Assembly (NCBI GenBank): GCA_964459495.1
Contig: CAYWNK010000028.1
Span: forward strand, 1-36,642
Direction: 5' to 3'
Source: CAYWNK01 sp964459495
Lineage (GTDB): Bacteria > Planctomycetota > UBA1135 > GCA-002686595
Length of the DNA: 36,642 nucleotides
Shown here piece by piece: positions 1 through 8,626 of the stretch. Positions within the stretch are counted from its first letter, which is position 1. Every line of letters begins with the position of its first letter. Made by a program: the position numbers and the translations under genes. The notes under the pieces were generated by a model, which had not been told where the DNA came from, made no database searches, and saw only the letters and a list, made by a program, of their open reading frames with translations.

Positions 1-633
1 CAGGAGGCCCGCCAGCGCACGCCTGGCTGGAGCGGCCGCGGCCTGGGTCTGGGCGCGGCAGATCTGGCGCCCGGCGAAAGCGCGCCCCTGTTCCCCGAAC
101 CCGACGCCCCCCAGCTCGTGCTGCCGGGGCTTCCCGATCCTTCCCCGGCCGAGCGCGGGCAGCTCGAGTTTGAGCTCCTGGGCCTCACCTTGGCCGCCCA
201 CCCTGTGGCCCTGTTCCCCTGCGAGGGCGAGGAGCGCGTGCGCGCCCATTTGGGCCGTGGCCCCGCGCGCGCATCGGGATCATTCCACTCCTCAGGTGAA
301 GAGAATGCTGAGGGGGCTTCCCGCACCACGTCCCCGCAACGCGGCCTGCGGCCCGTCAACCCCATCCCCTGCGACCAGCTCGGCGCCCATCCAGGGGCGC
401 GGGTCACCCTAAAAGGCTGGGTCGCCGCCACGCGCCGGGTGCGCACGGAAAGCGGCGAGCTGATGCGCTTTCTGACCCTCGAAGACGAGAGCGGTCTGGC
501 AGAGGCCGTGCTGTTCCCCGACGCCTACGCGCGCGAGGGCGCGCGGCTAATGACGAACAGCGTGCTGCTCGTCACCGGCGTCGCTGATGAGCAGCTCGGC
601 TCGGTGACCCTAACCGTCGAGCGAATCTGGTAG
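1..633 (+). CDS. DNA polymerase III alpha subunit (DnaE family), C-terminal part
   Basis: The frame is open from the first base of the window, so only the last 210 residues of a larger protein are present. The segment 'LPGLPDPSPAER' followed by 'ELLGLTLAAHP' matches the end of the fingers/HhH region of DnaE-family replicative polymerases, where the usual text is 'E.ELLG.YLS.HP'. After a poorly conserved linker comes an OB-fold of about 75 residues with 'GWVAATRRVRTESGELMRF' and 'LTLEDESG.AEAVLFPDAY', the nucleic-acid-binding domain of DnaE and DnaE2. The protein stops right after this fold, without the tau-binding tail of long DnaE proteins, which fits a short DnaE or error-prone DnaE2. The catalytic palm lies outside the window, so replicative and translesion types cannot be separated. 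Its last 24 bases overlap the convergent gene on the other strand. Confidence 0.85.
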   Translation, partial: QEARQRTPGWSGRGLGLGAADLAPGESAPLFPEPDAPQLVLPGLPDPSPAERGQLEFELLGLTLAAHPVALFPCEGEERVRAHLGRGPARASGSFHSSGEENAEGASRTTSPQRGLRPVNPIPCDQLGAHPGARVTLKGWVAATRRVRTESGELMRFLTLEDESGLAEAVLFPDAYAREGARLMTNSVLLVTGVADEQLGSVTLTVERIW

Positions 634-1554
634 CGAGCTCGTAGCGCCCGGCATCGGGCTGCTCGCACTGGGCTGCACGGGCCCCATCGAAGCGGATGCC
701 TCGTTGCCCTCGACCTGATCGCCGGAACCGGCGGGGGCGGGGGACGAGATTCCACCGGACTGCTGCGCCTGACCCGAACCCTGTTCCATACCGCCGGCCT
801 GCTGCGGGGAATCGCCCGAAGACTGGGCTTTCTGCATGGCGGCCCGGCTGTAGCGCAGGCCCACGTTCTGGCGCCCCATCTCCTTCAGACGCGAGGGATC
901 CTTCTTCAGGCCCAGGTTGTGCGCCTTGGAGACGATGCTCTTCACCGAACGGTTGAGCAGCTTGGCGATCTCCAGGTTGGACGACTGCGGGTAGAGCCGG
1001 CGCAGCTGGTCAAGCTCGGAAGCCTGCCAGCGCGGCATCCGCGTGGTCGCCTTGCCACCGGTCTGCCGGCGCAGGAACGCTTTGTCCTTCGAGAGACAGA
1101 GGCGCGCCGCACAGGACTCGATCTCCGCGAGACCCCGTCCGAAGACGATGGCCAGATCTTCGTTGGTCCGCGTTCCATAGAGACGCTTGAAGTCGCCTAG
1201 GTCCTCGTGGTCCCAGGTACCTTCCTTGCGGACCAAGGCCAGCTCGGCAATCTTGGCCTGCACGTCGTCCTGGGCCCTGCCCAGCACGCGGCACAGGGCC
1301 TGCATCGTCGATGCGCCCAGATATTGCCGCAGGTTCTGCACCTCCACCTCCGACCAGGGTCCCTGCTTGGGTTCCCCCTCGTAGAGGCTCTCGGCCATGC
1401 TGCGCACAGACGCCAGTGAGCGCTTGAGCTCACGGGCAATCGTGCGGTCGTCCCTCAGCCCATACATCTCGCGGAACTGGGCCACCTCTTCGGTGGACCA
1501 CCTTCCTCTCCGCGGTGTTGTGGGCTTCTCTCCTCCCCAAGTCGGTTTTGACAC
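610..1554 (-). CDS. Tandem SANT/Myb-like repeat protein (probable DNA-binding)
   Basis: About 314 residues. The start chosen is a GTG at 1554 to 1552, preceded by AGGAGC six bases upstream; the frame stays open further upstream but that extension does not look coding. Four repeats of about 45 to 50 residues follow, each opening with a tryptophan in a Myb-like setting: 'RRGRWSTEEVAQF', 'KQGPWSEVEVQNLRQ', 'KEGTWDHEDLGDFKRLYG' and 'RMPRWQASELDQLRRLYP'. The fourth ends with 'IAKLLNRSVKSIVSKAHNLG', a helix-turn-helix typical of SANT/Myb recognition helices. The last third is a low-complexity tail rich in Ser, Gly, Gln, Pro and Ala. SANT/Myb repeats are mainly eukaryotic but occur in some planctomycetes. 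A role in DNA binding or transcription is inferred from fold only; no partner is visible. The stop lies inside the 3' end of the convergent polymerase gene. Confidence 0.75.
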   Translation of the reverse strand: MSKPTWGGEKPTTPRRGRWSTEEVAQFREMYGLRDDRTIARELKRSLASVRSMAESLYEGEPKQGPWSEVEVQNLRQYLGASTMQALCRVLGRAQDDVQAKIAELALVRKEGTWDHEDLGDFKRLYGTRTNEDLAIVFGRGLAEIESCAARLCLSKDKAFLRRQTGGKATTRMPRWQASELDQLRRLYPQSSNLEIAKLLNRSVKSIVSKAHNLGLKKDPSRLKEMGRQNVGLRYSRAAMQKAQSSGDSPQQAGGMEQGSGQAQQSGGISSPAPAGSGDQVEGNEASASMGPVQPSASSPMPGATSSLPDSLDG

Positions 1555-1792
1555 GTCTGTGCTCCTCTTTGTCCTGCGGCCCTTGCAGTCTAGTCTTTCG
1601 CTTCGAACCGGCTCCAATAGCTGGGTCGCTTCCCTGTGGTTCGACCCGCCAAAGGGAGGGACTGCACGACTGTTTTGACAGGGGAGCTGAGGATTCCCCA
1701 ATCCGAGGCGGATCAGCCTGGCGGTGACAAAAACCACACCCCGATGCGGAAAGGACGGCCCATTTTCCCGCCTGAGGGCCTGACATTACGTT

Positions 1793-3550
1793 TTAGGCGC
1801 CCCCCTCCTGCGCTTCTAGCTCCTCGTGCAATTCCCGGCGCAAATCCACCAGGAGCTCCCGAACCTCCGCTGAGGAGGAAGCCGCGCACGCAGCCTGGGC
1901 CATCTCCCGCAGGCGCGCCATCGAGCTGCGGCGAACCGCGTAGCGCACCTCTGCCAGGAAATGCGGCGCCAGGCTGACCCCCGTCACCCCCATCCCCAGG
2001 AGCAGGAGCGCGTAGGCCTGGTCCCCCGCGACCTCCCCACAGACCGTACACGGCACTCCAGCGGCCTCGGCCTCGGCCGCGATCTGCTGCAGCGCCCGGA
2101 CTACGGCCGGGTGATAGGGGTCGTAGAGCTTGGACACCAGCGGATTGTCACGGTCGACCGCCAGCAGGTACTGAACGAGATCGTTTGTTCCAATGCTGAC
2201 AAAGTCGACCTCGGCCAAGATCTCCTTCAGGATCAAAATCGTCGACGGCACCTCGACCATCACTCCGACGGGCACCTGGGCGGCGATCTCATAGCCCTGC
2301 TCGGTCAGCTGGGAGCGCACCTCGTCGAAAATGCGGTGAGCGGTGCGTACCTCGTCGAGGGATCCAACCATCGGCAGCAGCACGCGCACGTCCCCCTCCG
2401 CGCTCGCCCGCAGCAGCGCGCGCAGCTGAACGCGCATGAGGTCTTGCCACTCCAATGTGATGCGCACGCCGCGCCACCCCAGCGCGGGATTGTTCTCAGC
2501 CGGGGTCGTGAAGTAAGGCAGCTCCTTGTCCCCACCGATGTCGAGCGTGCGAATCGTCACCGGCTTGCCTTGGAATCGATCGACCAGCCGCCGATACAGC
2601 CGAAACTGCTCTTCCTCCGAGGGGAACTGGGCGCGCTCCATGTACAGAAACTCGGTGCGCAGCAAACCAACGCCGTCGCAGTAGTCCCCCTCAAACGTGC
2701 CTAGATCGTGAACGCTTTCGAGGTTGACCGAAACCGAAAGGGCTGCGCCGTCGCTCGTAATCGCCTGCAACGCGCCGAAACTCGAGAGATGTTCTTCGCG
2801 CGCCGTGCGCTGCTTCTTGCGCTCGAGGAACTCCGCCTGCTGCTTGTCGCCTGGGCTCAGCTGGACGGATCCCAAGTCACCGTCGACCAGCACCAGCATG
2901 TCCTGCTCGAGACGAGCCAACAGATTCGGCAGCCCGACAATGCACGGGATGCCGAATGAGCGCGCCAGCACCGCACCGTGGGAGAAGCGGCCACCGGTCT
3001 CGGTGATGATCCCGAGAATCCGGCCTCGATCGAGGAAGCTCACGACCTGGGGCGTGAGCTCCTCGGCGGCCAGCACGACTTCGCCCTGCGCGGCGTTCAC
3101 CTGCTCCCGGTCCCGCTGCAGCAGCTCGGCTAGGACAGCCCGCCAGGGCTCGGAGACGTCGGCCGCGTAATCCCGCACGCTGTCCCCATCGAGCTGGCCC
3201 ATGGTCCGGCGCAGGCGCTCGACCAGCTCCTGCACGGCTGCCTCGGCGTTGATGCGCTCATCGTCGATCGCCTTGGCGACCGACTCGCGGGCACTGGGAT
3301 CGGAGAGAATCATCCGGTGCACGGCGAAGATCCCGGCCTCCTGCTCCCCCGCCGACTCCCGCACGATCTCCTGCTGACGGCTGAGGCGCTCGTCCACGCG
3401 CCCCAGGGCCTCCTCGAGCCGGCGAGCCTCCCCCGCGACGTCCTCGGCGCGGATGGACCACACCGGGACAGCGCCCGCCCTGGCGCGCACCACGTGCACG
3501 GGGCCCAGAGCGAGACCGGGGTTGACGGAGGTTCCTTGGAGCTTGGGCAT
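1793..3550 (-). CDS. ptsI: Phosphoenolpyruvate-protein phosphotransferase (PTS Enzyme I)
   Basis: 585 residues, close to the usual 570 to 580 of Enzyme I and without the GAF domain of EI-Ntr (PtsP). It takes phosphate from PEP onto a histidine and passes it to HPr. The swivelling phosphohistidine domain holds 'GGRFSHGAVLARSFG' with His191 (E. coli His189). The C-terminal TIM-barrel has 'GVGLLRTEFLYMER', 'RTLDIGGDKELPYF', 'ENNPALGWRGVRI' and 'SIGTNDLVQYLLAVDRDN', plus the catalytic Cys504 in 'VCGEVAGD'. All expected residues are present, so it should be active. The N-terminal helical HPr-binding region spans roughly residues 20 to 140. No HPr or EIIA gene is adjacent, so its partners must be elsewhere; in such genomes a regulatory rather than sugar-transport PTS is common (inference). 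A perfect palindrome lies 52 bases upstream of the start. Confidence 0.95.
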   Translation of the reverse strand: MPKLQGTSVNPGLALGPVHVVRARAGAVPVWSIRAEDVAGEARRLEEALGRVDERLSRQQEIVRESAGEQEAGIFAVHRMILSDPSARESVAKAIDDERINAEAAVQELVERLRRTMGQLDGDSVRDYAADVSEPWRAVLAELLQRDREQVNAAQGEVVLAAEELTPQVVSFLDRGRILGIITETGGRFSHGAVLARSFGIPCIVGLPNLLARLEQDMLVLVDGDLGSVQLSPGDKQQAEFLERKKQRTAREEHLSSFGALQAITSDGAALSVSVNLESVHDLGTFEGDYCDGVGLLRTEFLYMERAQFPSEEEQFRLYRRLVDRFQGKPVTIRTLDIGGDKELPYFTTPAENNPALGWRGVRITLEWQDLMRVQLRALLRASAEGDVRVLLPMVGSLDEVRTAHRIFDEVRSQLTEQGYEIAAQVPVGVMVEVPSTILILKEILAEVDFVSIGTNDLVQYLLAVDRDNPLVSKLYDPYHPAVVRALQQIAAEAEAAGVPCTVCGEVAGDQAYALLLLGMGVTGVSLAPHFLAEVRYAVRRSSMARLREMAQAACAASSSAEVRELLVDLRRELHEELEAQEGGA

Positions 3551-3601
3551 GGGGCGAGGGCAGGCTCAGACAGGGGCAGCGGAGAACCGAACCCAGTTTC
3601 C

Positions 3602-3617
3602 GCATTCCTAGGAATGC
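3602..3617. promoter_or_regulatory. Perfect 16-bp palindrome, copy 1
   Basis: GCATTCCTAGGAATGC reads the same on both strands and contains a central CTAG. It lies in the divergent gap between the Enzyme I gene (start 3550, minus strand) and the coiled-coil membrane protein (start 3756, plus strand). The identical 16-mer recurs at 19034 to 19049. The position fits an operator for a dimeric regulator, but no regulator can be named. Confidence 0.5.
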
Positions 3618-3755
3618 TTCAAGAGACGGGGTCTGGGATCACGAATGAAGCGGAGTACACGGGACAACCCGTGCATCCCAAGGCCCCTGAGAGGGGGCCA
3701 AACCGAGGTTCCCAGCGCCCTAGCGGTCGCGAGAGGCGAGGCAAGGCGAGCTCTG

Positions 3756-5315
3756 ATGGTGAAGAAAAGCAAATTGGTGAAGTTGGGCGGCGAGGTAAGC
3801 GAGCCGCAGGTCAAAGCATTCCCGATGGAGAATAAGCGGGCGCGCAGGCCGATTGGAGGGCTACTGCTCTTCTTGTCCGGCGGCGCGCTGCTCGGCTCAG
3901 GCGTGATCCTCGGCCCGGCGAAGGGCAAGGTCCCCGCTGTCGAGGAAAGCCTCACCAAGCTAACCGAGATGGGCTTCGAACCCAGCCTCTTGATGCTCGG
4001 CGGCACCCTGTTGATCGGCATTGGTCTGGTCGCCAGGCACATGCGGCTCCACATCCAGACCCTGCTCCAACGGGATCAGAGCGAGCGCGCTCTGACCGAG
4101 ATGGGTGCCGACCTGGCCGAGTTCTGCAACCGCCTGGTGGAATTCCAGGCCGACCACCTGCACTTCCGCAGCGAGCTGGAGAACATCGGCAAGCGGGTAC
4201 ACGCCCACCACTCCTCGGACCGCTCGGGCGAGGCCGCCGACGGCCTGTTCCGCCTAGCAGCCAGTCTCGACCAGCTGGGCGCCCGTCTGGACGCGAAGCT
4301 GAACGAGGCCGTGGGCTCCATGCACGGCGGGATTCACGAGATGGCCAACCTGGTCGCCGCAAGCCGCGACTACCTCCAGGAGTCCGTCGAGGACAACGCG
4401 GAGGGCATCCGCCAAATCCAAGAGAGCACGACTGCCATGCAGAGCGACCTGCAGGAAGTCCAGATCAAGACCAACGCAACCATGCAGGTGGTCTCCAAGC
4501 GCGCGGCCGAGCCGGTGGCCCAGGCGGCGCCCGCGCCGGCCCCTGCGCCCGCCCCGGTCCATGAGCCCGAGCCCGAGGTCCTTGAGTCCGACGTGCTCGA
4601 GCTCGAAGAGTCGATGCTCGACGATTCGGTCAGCCGCGGCCTGGGCCTGCTCGACGAATTCGACTCGGACGGCGAGACGGACAGGCTCGAGATCGAGGAA
4701 CAGCCCCTGGCACTCTTCGATGGGATGGAGGACTCCCTCAACGACATGGCGCCGCTGGTTTCCAACACGCCGCAGGCCATCGGGGTCCCCGAGTCGCAGC
4801 CCAGCGCGCCCCTCTTCAGCGAGCCCGAGGCGCCGCAGATGGATGAGGCCACAGAGCCCGCCGCCGAGACCGAAGCCTTCGGTGCGCCCGAGGGAACGCA
4901 CTTCGCTGCGCAGACCAGCGAGCCCGAAACCACCGAAGACATGGCTCCGAGCGAGCCCTTCGCCGCGGACTACGCCGCGCCGTCCGACATGGACGAGAGC
5001 CCGGAGACCACAAGCGAGGACTCGAACAACAGTGGCCCGAAGACCGTTCCCCTGGACGCTCCCATGGAGCTAGCCAAGGAAGAGCCCGCCGCACCGGCCT
5101 TCGGAGCCATGCCCGACCTGGATGCCCAGGCGCCGGACGCACCGCTGCCCGCACCGAGCGCGCCTCAGGTCCCGCCGGCTCTGACCGGCGGCGCGTTCTC
5201 CCTGGCCCAGCCCAAGAAGTCGGGCCCCATGGAGATCGATCTCAACGCTCCGAGCGACGCGAACGAGGACAAGTCAGGGCCTTCGGATCTTGGCGCTCCC
5301 CCCATCGGGTTCTAA
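3756..5315 (+). CDS. Membrane-anchored coiled-coil protein with long acidic tail
   Basis: 519 residues from the ATG at 3756, which has AAGGCGAG about 9 bases upstream; the frame is open further upstream and an ATG at 3825 is an alternative. Two hydrophobic segments follow a basic stretch: 'IGGLLLFLSGGALLGSGVIL' and, about 35 residues later, 'SLLMLGGTLLIGIGLVA'. Then comes an alpha-helical region of about 160 residues with heptad character ('LAEFCNRLVEFQADHLHFR', 'SLDQLGARLDAKLNEAVG'), probably a coiled coil. The rest, about 280 residues, is disordered and acidic, begins with a Pro-Ala run and is rich in Glu, Asp, Ala, Pro and Ser. I do not recognise a family. The layout suggests a membrane-tethered scaffold facing the cytoplasm. 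It ends just before a strong bidirectional terminator. Confidence 0.8.
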   Translation: MVKKSKLVKLGGEVSEPQVKAFPMENKRARRPIGGLLLFLSGGALLGSGVILGPAKGKVPAVEESLTKLTEMGFEPSLLMLGGTLLIGIGLVARHMRLHIQTLLQRDQSERALTEMGADLAEFCNRLVEFQADHLHFRSELENIGKRVHAHHSSDRSGEAADGLFRLAASLDQLGARLDAKLNEAVGSMHGGIHEMANLVAASRDYLQESVEDNAEGIRQIQESTTAMQSDLQEVQIKTNATMQVVSKRAAEPVAQAAPAPAPAPAPVHEPEPEVLESDVLELEESMLDDSVSRGLGLLDEFDSDGETDRLEIEEQPLALFDGMEDSLNDMAPLVSNTPQAIGVPESQPSAPLFSEPEAPQMDEATEPAAETEAFGAPEGTHFAAQTSEPETTEDMAPSEPFAADYAAPSDMDESPETTSEDSNNSGPKTVPLDAPMELAKEEPAAPAFGAMPDLDAQAPDAPLPAPSAPQVPPALTGGAFSLAQPKKSGPMEIDLNAPSDANEDKSGPSDLGAPPIGF

Positions 5316-5332
5316 GGCGAGGATATCCCACG

Positions 5333-5371
5333 AAAAGGGCCCGGCCGCACATTGTGCGGCCGGGCCCTTTT
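5333..5371. terminator. Bidirectional rho-independent terminator
   Basis: A perfect 18-bp inverted repeat (5333 to 5350 with 5354 to 5371) around a 3-base ATT loop. The stem starts with AAAA and ends with TTTT, so both strands give a GC-rich hairpin with a short U run. It lies 18 bases after the stop of the plus-strand coiled-coil gene and about 105 bases after the stop of the convergent tex gene, and can serve both. Confidence 0.93.
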
Positions 5372-5476
5372 CCTTGTTGGGCAGACCTCCCCGCGGGGTG
5401 CGACCCGCCTCCGCGGATAAACGCCGGAACGACGAGCCGACGGGGCAGGCCCCTGCGGGCCAAGCCCAGCCTCGCG

Positions 5477-8449
5477 CTACTTGCTTTCCTCGCCCTGGGC
5501 CGGCTGCTCGGTGGACACGGCCTTCGGTTTCGACTTGGGCTTCTGCTTCTGCTTGGGCTGCTGCTTCGAGCCAGCCTCCTCTTTGGGCTTGAAGAATGCC
5601 GCGAAGGGGTTGTTGCGCGCCGCCTCCTGGCTAGCGGAGGAATTGATGCGGTTGAGATCGGCGCGATCCACGCGATCGCCGCTGTCCCGTCGCTCCGAGC
5701 CGCCACGCCCTCGCCCGCCACCGCGGCGCCGACCGCCGGGTCCACCCAGGGGCATGCCGCGGGCATCGCCCTGACGAAGCTTGGGGCCGCGATCCCGATC
5801 GCTGGCTCCGCGACCCCGTCCGCGGCCCCGCCCTCGAGACCGTCGAGCGCCACCACCGCGCTGGCTCTTCTCCAGTGCGGGCACGTCCTTCAGGGAGAGG
5901 GACATCCGCTGGCCGGAGGGATCGACCACCCGTGCACGCACGGTCTGGCCGATGGACAGTAGCTCGCGGGCGTCGCGCACGTAGCGCTGGGAGACCTCGG
6001 AGATGTGCACCATCGCGTCCTGCTCCAGGCCCACGTCGACGAAGGCTCCGAAGCTGGCAACGGCGGTCACCACGCCCTCGATCACCCGTCCCGGCGTCAG
6101 GCGCGCGGAATCGGTGTCGGGGCTGAGCAGGCGCGGCGCAAACAGGCGCAGGCGCGGGTCGCGGCCCGGCATGGAAAGCTCGCGCATCAGATCGCGCCAG
6201 GTGTGCTCGTCCACCTCGAAGGCAGCGCGCTTGAGGCCCTTGGTCACGCCAGGCCGACCGAGACTCTCCTCGGGCGCTCCGCCCGCGCTTTCCAGCAGGC
6301 GACGAGCGAGGTCGTACTGCTCGGGGTGCAGGCTCGTGCGGTCCAGCGGCGCGTCCGAGCTGGGCAGGCGCAGGAACGCGATCACGCTGGTCCACTGGGC
6401 CTCGGTCAAGAAGCCCTCCGCGCGCAGCTGCTCGCGGGAGTGGAAGGGCGCGCTCTCCCGGGCCTCGAGGAGCTTGGTCACCGTGGCCTCATCCAGGCCA
6501 GGCATGTTGCGGAGCACCGAAGGGGGAGCCCAGTTCAGCACGCAACCCACGTGGGCCACACAGGACTCGATCGTCTCGCGCAGCACGCGTTTCGCGTTCG
6601 CCTTGCTGACGAGACCTTGCTCCGACCCGAGGGCCAAGTGCCGCGGGTCGATCTTCAGGAACTCCGACATCGGGTCCTGCAGACGACGGCCCAGGCTGAT
6701 CGCCATGCGCTCGGGCACGGCCGCCTCGGGCAGCTCTTTCCGTCCGACCTCGGAGCCAGCGTAGTTCGAGAGGCCCGCTTCGTTGGCGACCGTCAGGATC
6801 ACCTCGGAGCCCACAGCGGCCAGTGCCGCGCGCAGCTTGCGCCCGCCCGCGCGGGGCCCTTTGCCGTGCCCGGTGGCGCCGAGGCGCACATCGTTGTCCC
6901 CAAAGAAGGCCACCAGCTCAGCACCCAAGGCGGCGGGCTCCTTGTCCCCCACCTCGATGCGCAGCGTGCGAACAACCTCTGAGCGCTCCCCGATCAGGGC
7001 CAGCGTCCAGTCGCCTTTCGCGTTGACGTCGACGCCGAAGACCTGGCGCGGTCCGTGGGCCGAAGTCAGCAACAGTTGGCGCAGGTGCTGGGCGAGGAAG
7101 CGCAGGGCTTCCGCGTCCCCGCGCTCCTTGAGTTCCAGCCGCACGTCGGCCTCCAGGGCCGGCAGCAGCCGCGCCTCCAGGGCCTGGCGCGCCACCTCTT
7201 GGAGCAAGGGCTCGCACTCGGTCTTGGTGTGCTTGCCAAGCGCCTGGCGCACCTTGGGTAGGGCCTGGCTAGAGTCGAGGTGCAGGGTGTAGTTGAGGAT
7301 GCGCTCTTTCTGGGCCTGGCGCAGGGCCACCAGCCGGTGACCCTGAAGCTGCTTGAGGGGTGTGTCCAGCTTGAGCAGGGGCTTGTGGCGACCGGCCTTT
7401 CCCGCGTCGACGAGGGGACGCACCTTGAGGCTGCCGCGCTTGCGCAGCATGCGGCGCAGAAGCCCGCGTAGGCGTGCGTCCCGCCCAAGACGATCGGAAA
7501 GAATGCGCAGCGCTCCCGCCAGGGCTTCAACGTCGGTGTGGACCCCCTTGTCGGGAACCACGAACGGCTCGCACATGCGCGCCAGCTCAGGGGTGACGGC
7601 AATGTGACCCGCCAGCCCGGCGATGCGCAGGGCCTCTTCTTTGGCGGCTGCTGCGCCAGCGGAGTCAGACCCGGTGGAGTCGGCACCCGGCGCGGCCGCC
7701 ATCTCGGAGGCAGGAACCGTCTCGGGGGCAGGAGCAGGAGCCCCTTCCGGAGAACTCGCGGACTCCGGCTCGGTGGCCGGTGCCTGCTCACCAGCGGCCG
7801 GTTGATCGGCGGCCGGTTGATCGGCGGCCCCGTCCGAAAGGGCTTCGTTCTCGGCCGGCGCCTCGGAGACGGCAGCGTCGCCAACAATCTCCGCAGCATC
7901 GGGCTCGCTCACCGAAGCGCTCTTCTCGAGCGTGGGCGGAGCCTCCCCGTCGCCGGATGCAGGGGAGGGACTGGCCCCTGCGGCCTCGGTCTCTTCCTTC
8001 TTGGCGTCACCTTCCGTCGAGTCCGGGCGGGGGGCGCGCTCGTTGCGCGGGACGGCGGCGACCAGCGCGTCGGCGAGTCCACCCAGCCCACGGTCCATCG
8101 CCAGCTGCACCTCGGGCTCAGGCCGGCGGTGCGGAATGAACAGGTCCTCCAGCTCGAAACGATCGACGCAGTTGCGCACCGCGTCCAGCGCCTGCTCGGG
8201 CACGTTGTCGAAGCGTTCGAGCGCCCGCAGGATCGTGCCCCGGCGTCGATCGAGTTCCTCCAGCTCACCGCGTCGATGCAGCAGTCGCCGGATGTGACTC
8301 TCCGGCAGCGCGCCGGTGGCGGCCCGTCGGAAGCGCCCGATGAAAGGGGGCGTTAGCCCTGCGTCCACCATCTCCAGGACCGCCTGCACGGAAGCGGAGG
8401 GAACGGAGAACTCGGCGGCGAGAGCGTTGAGAATCAGAGTCGCAGTCAC
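5477..8449 (-). CDS. tex: Tex-family S1 RNA-binding transcription accessory protein, enlarged
   Basis: 990 residues from a GTG start, against about 770 for typical Tex. The N-terminal helical domain ('GLTPPFIGRFRRAATG', about 31 to 46) is followed by an insertion of about 130 residues (roughly 140 to 270) made of Ala, Glu, Pro, Asp and Ser. The Tex core resumes with a YqgF/RuvC-like domain near residue 470 ('FGVDVNAKGDW', where most Tex proteins read DPG). Then come 'NEAGLSNYAGSEVGRKELP', the 'LGRRLQDPMSEFLKIDP' block, HhH motifs ('MPGLDEATVTKLLEAR') and an S1 domain near 785 to 853 ('GVVTAVASFGAFVDVGLEQ', 'MVHISEVS'). The tail of about 130 residues is rich in Arg-Gly, then in Lys, Gln and Pro. 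Tex binds nucleic acid and acts in transcription. The RG-rich tail suggests extra RNA contacts (inference). It is convergent with the upstream gene through the shared terminator. Confidence 0.93.
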   Translation of the reverse strand: MTATLILNALAAEFSVPSASVQAVLEMVDAGLTPPFIGRFRRAATGALPESHIRRLLHRRGELEELDRRRGTILRALERFDNVPEQALDAVRNCVDRFELEDLFIPHRRPEPEVQLAMDRGLGGLADALVAAVPRNERAPRPDSTEGDAKKEETEAAGASPSPASGDGEAPPTLEKSASVSEPDAAEIVGDAAVSEAPAENEALSDGAADQPAADQPAAGEQAPATEPESASSPEGAPAPAPETVPASEMAAAPGADSTGSDSAGAAAAKEEALRIAGLAGHIAVTPELARMCEPFVVPDKGVHTDVEALAGALRILSDRLGRDARLRGLLRRMLRKRGSLKVRPLVDAGKAGRHKPLLKLDTPLKQLQGHRLVALRQAQKERILNYTLHLDSSQALPKVRQALGKHTKTECEPLLQEVARQALEARLLPALEADVRLELKERGDAEALRFLAQHLRQLLLTSAHGPRQVFGVDVNAKGDWTLALIGERSEVVRTLRIEVGDKEPAALGAELVAFFGDNDVRLGATGHGKGPRAGGRKLRAALAAVGSEVILTVANEAGLSNYAGSEVGRKELPEAAVPERMAISLGRRLQDPMSEFLKIDPRHLALGSEQGLVSKANAKRVLRETIESCVAHVGCVLNWAPPSVLRNMPGLDEATVTKLLEARESAPFHSREQLRAEGFLTEAQWTSVIAFLRLPSSDAPLDRTSLHPEQYDLARRLLESAGGAPEESLGRPGVTKGLKRAAFEVDEHTWRDLMRELSMPGRDPRLRLFAPRLLSPDTDSARLTPGRVIEGVVTAVASFGAFVDVGLEQDAMVHISEVSQRYVRDARELLSIGQTVRARVVDPSGQRMSLSLKDVPALEKSQRGGGARRSRGRGRGRGRGASDRDRGPKLRQGDARGMPLGGPGGRRRGGGRGRGGSERRDSGDRVDRADLNRINSSASQEAARNNPFAAFFKPKEEAGSKQQPKQKQKPKSKPKAVSTEQPAQGEESK

Positions 8450-8626
8450 GAATGGAACACGTCGGTTGTCGGGGCCGTAGCCCTGGGAGGCGGCGCAGAG
8501 GAGGTACGATTCACGCCGGTAGAAGCCCTCAAGTCATACCACAGGCGCCCGTCGCGCGGGGGCGGCGGGCACCAGGGAGCAGAGGATCGTGGGGTTTTGG
8601 CCTCTCAGCCCAGACGATTCGCTGGG

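Noticed and set aside
7790..7835. Short direct repeat (GGTTGATCGGCGGCC) as a mobile or regulatory repeat
   Set aside because: It lies in frame within the low-complexity Ala/Pro/Asp/Gln insertion of tex and simply encodes repeated residues.
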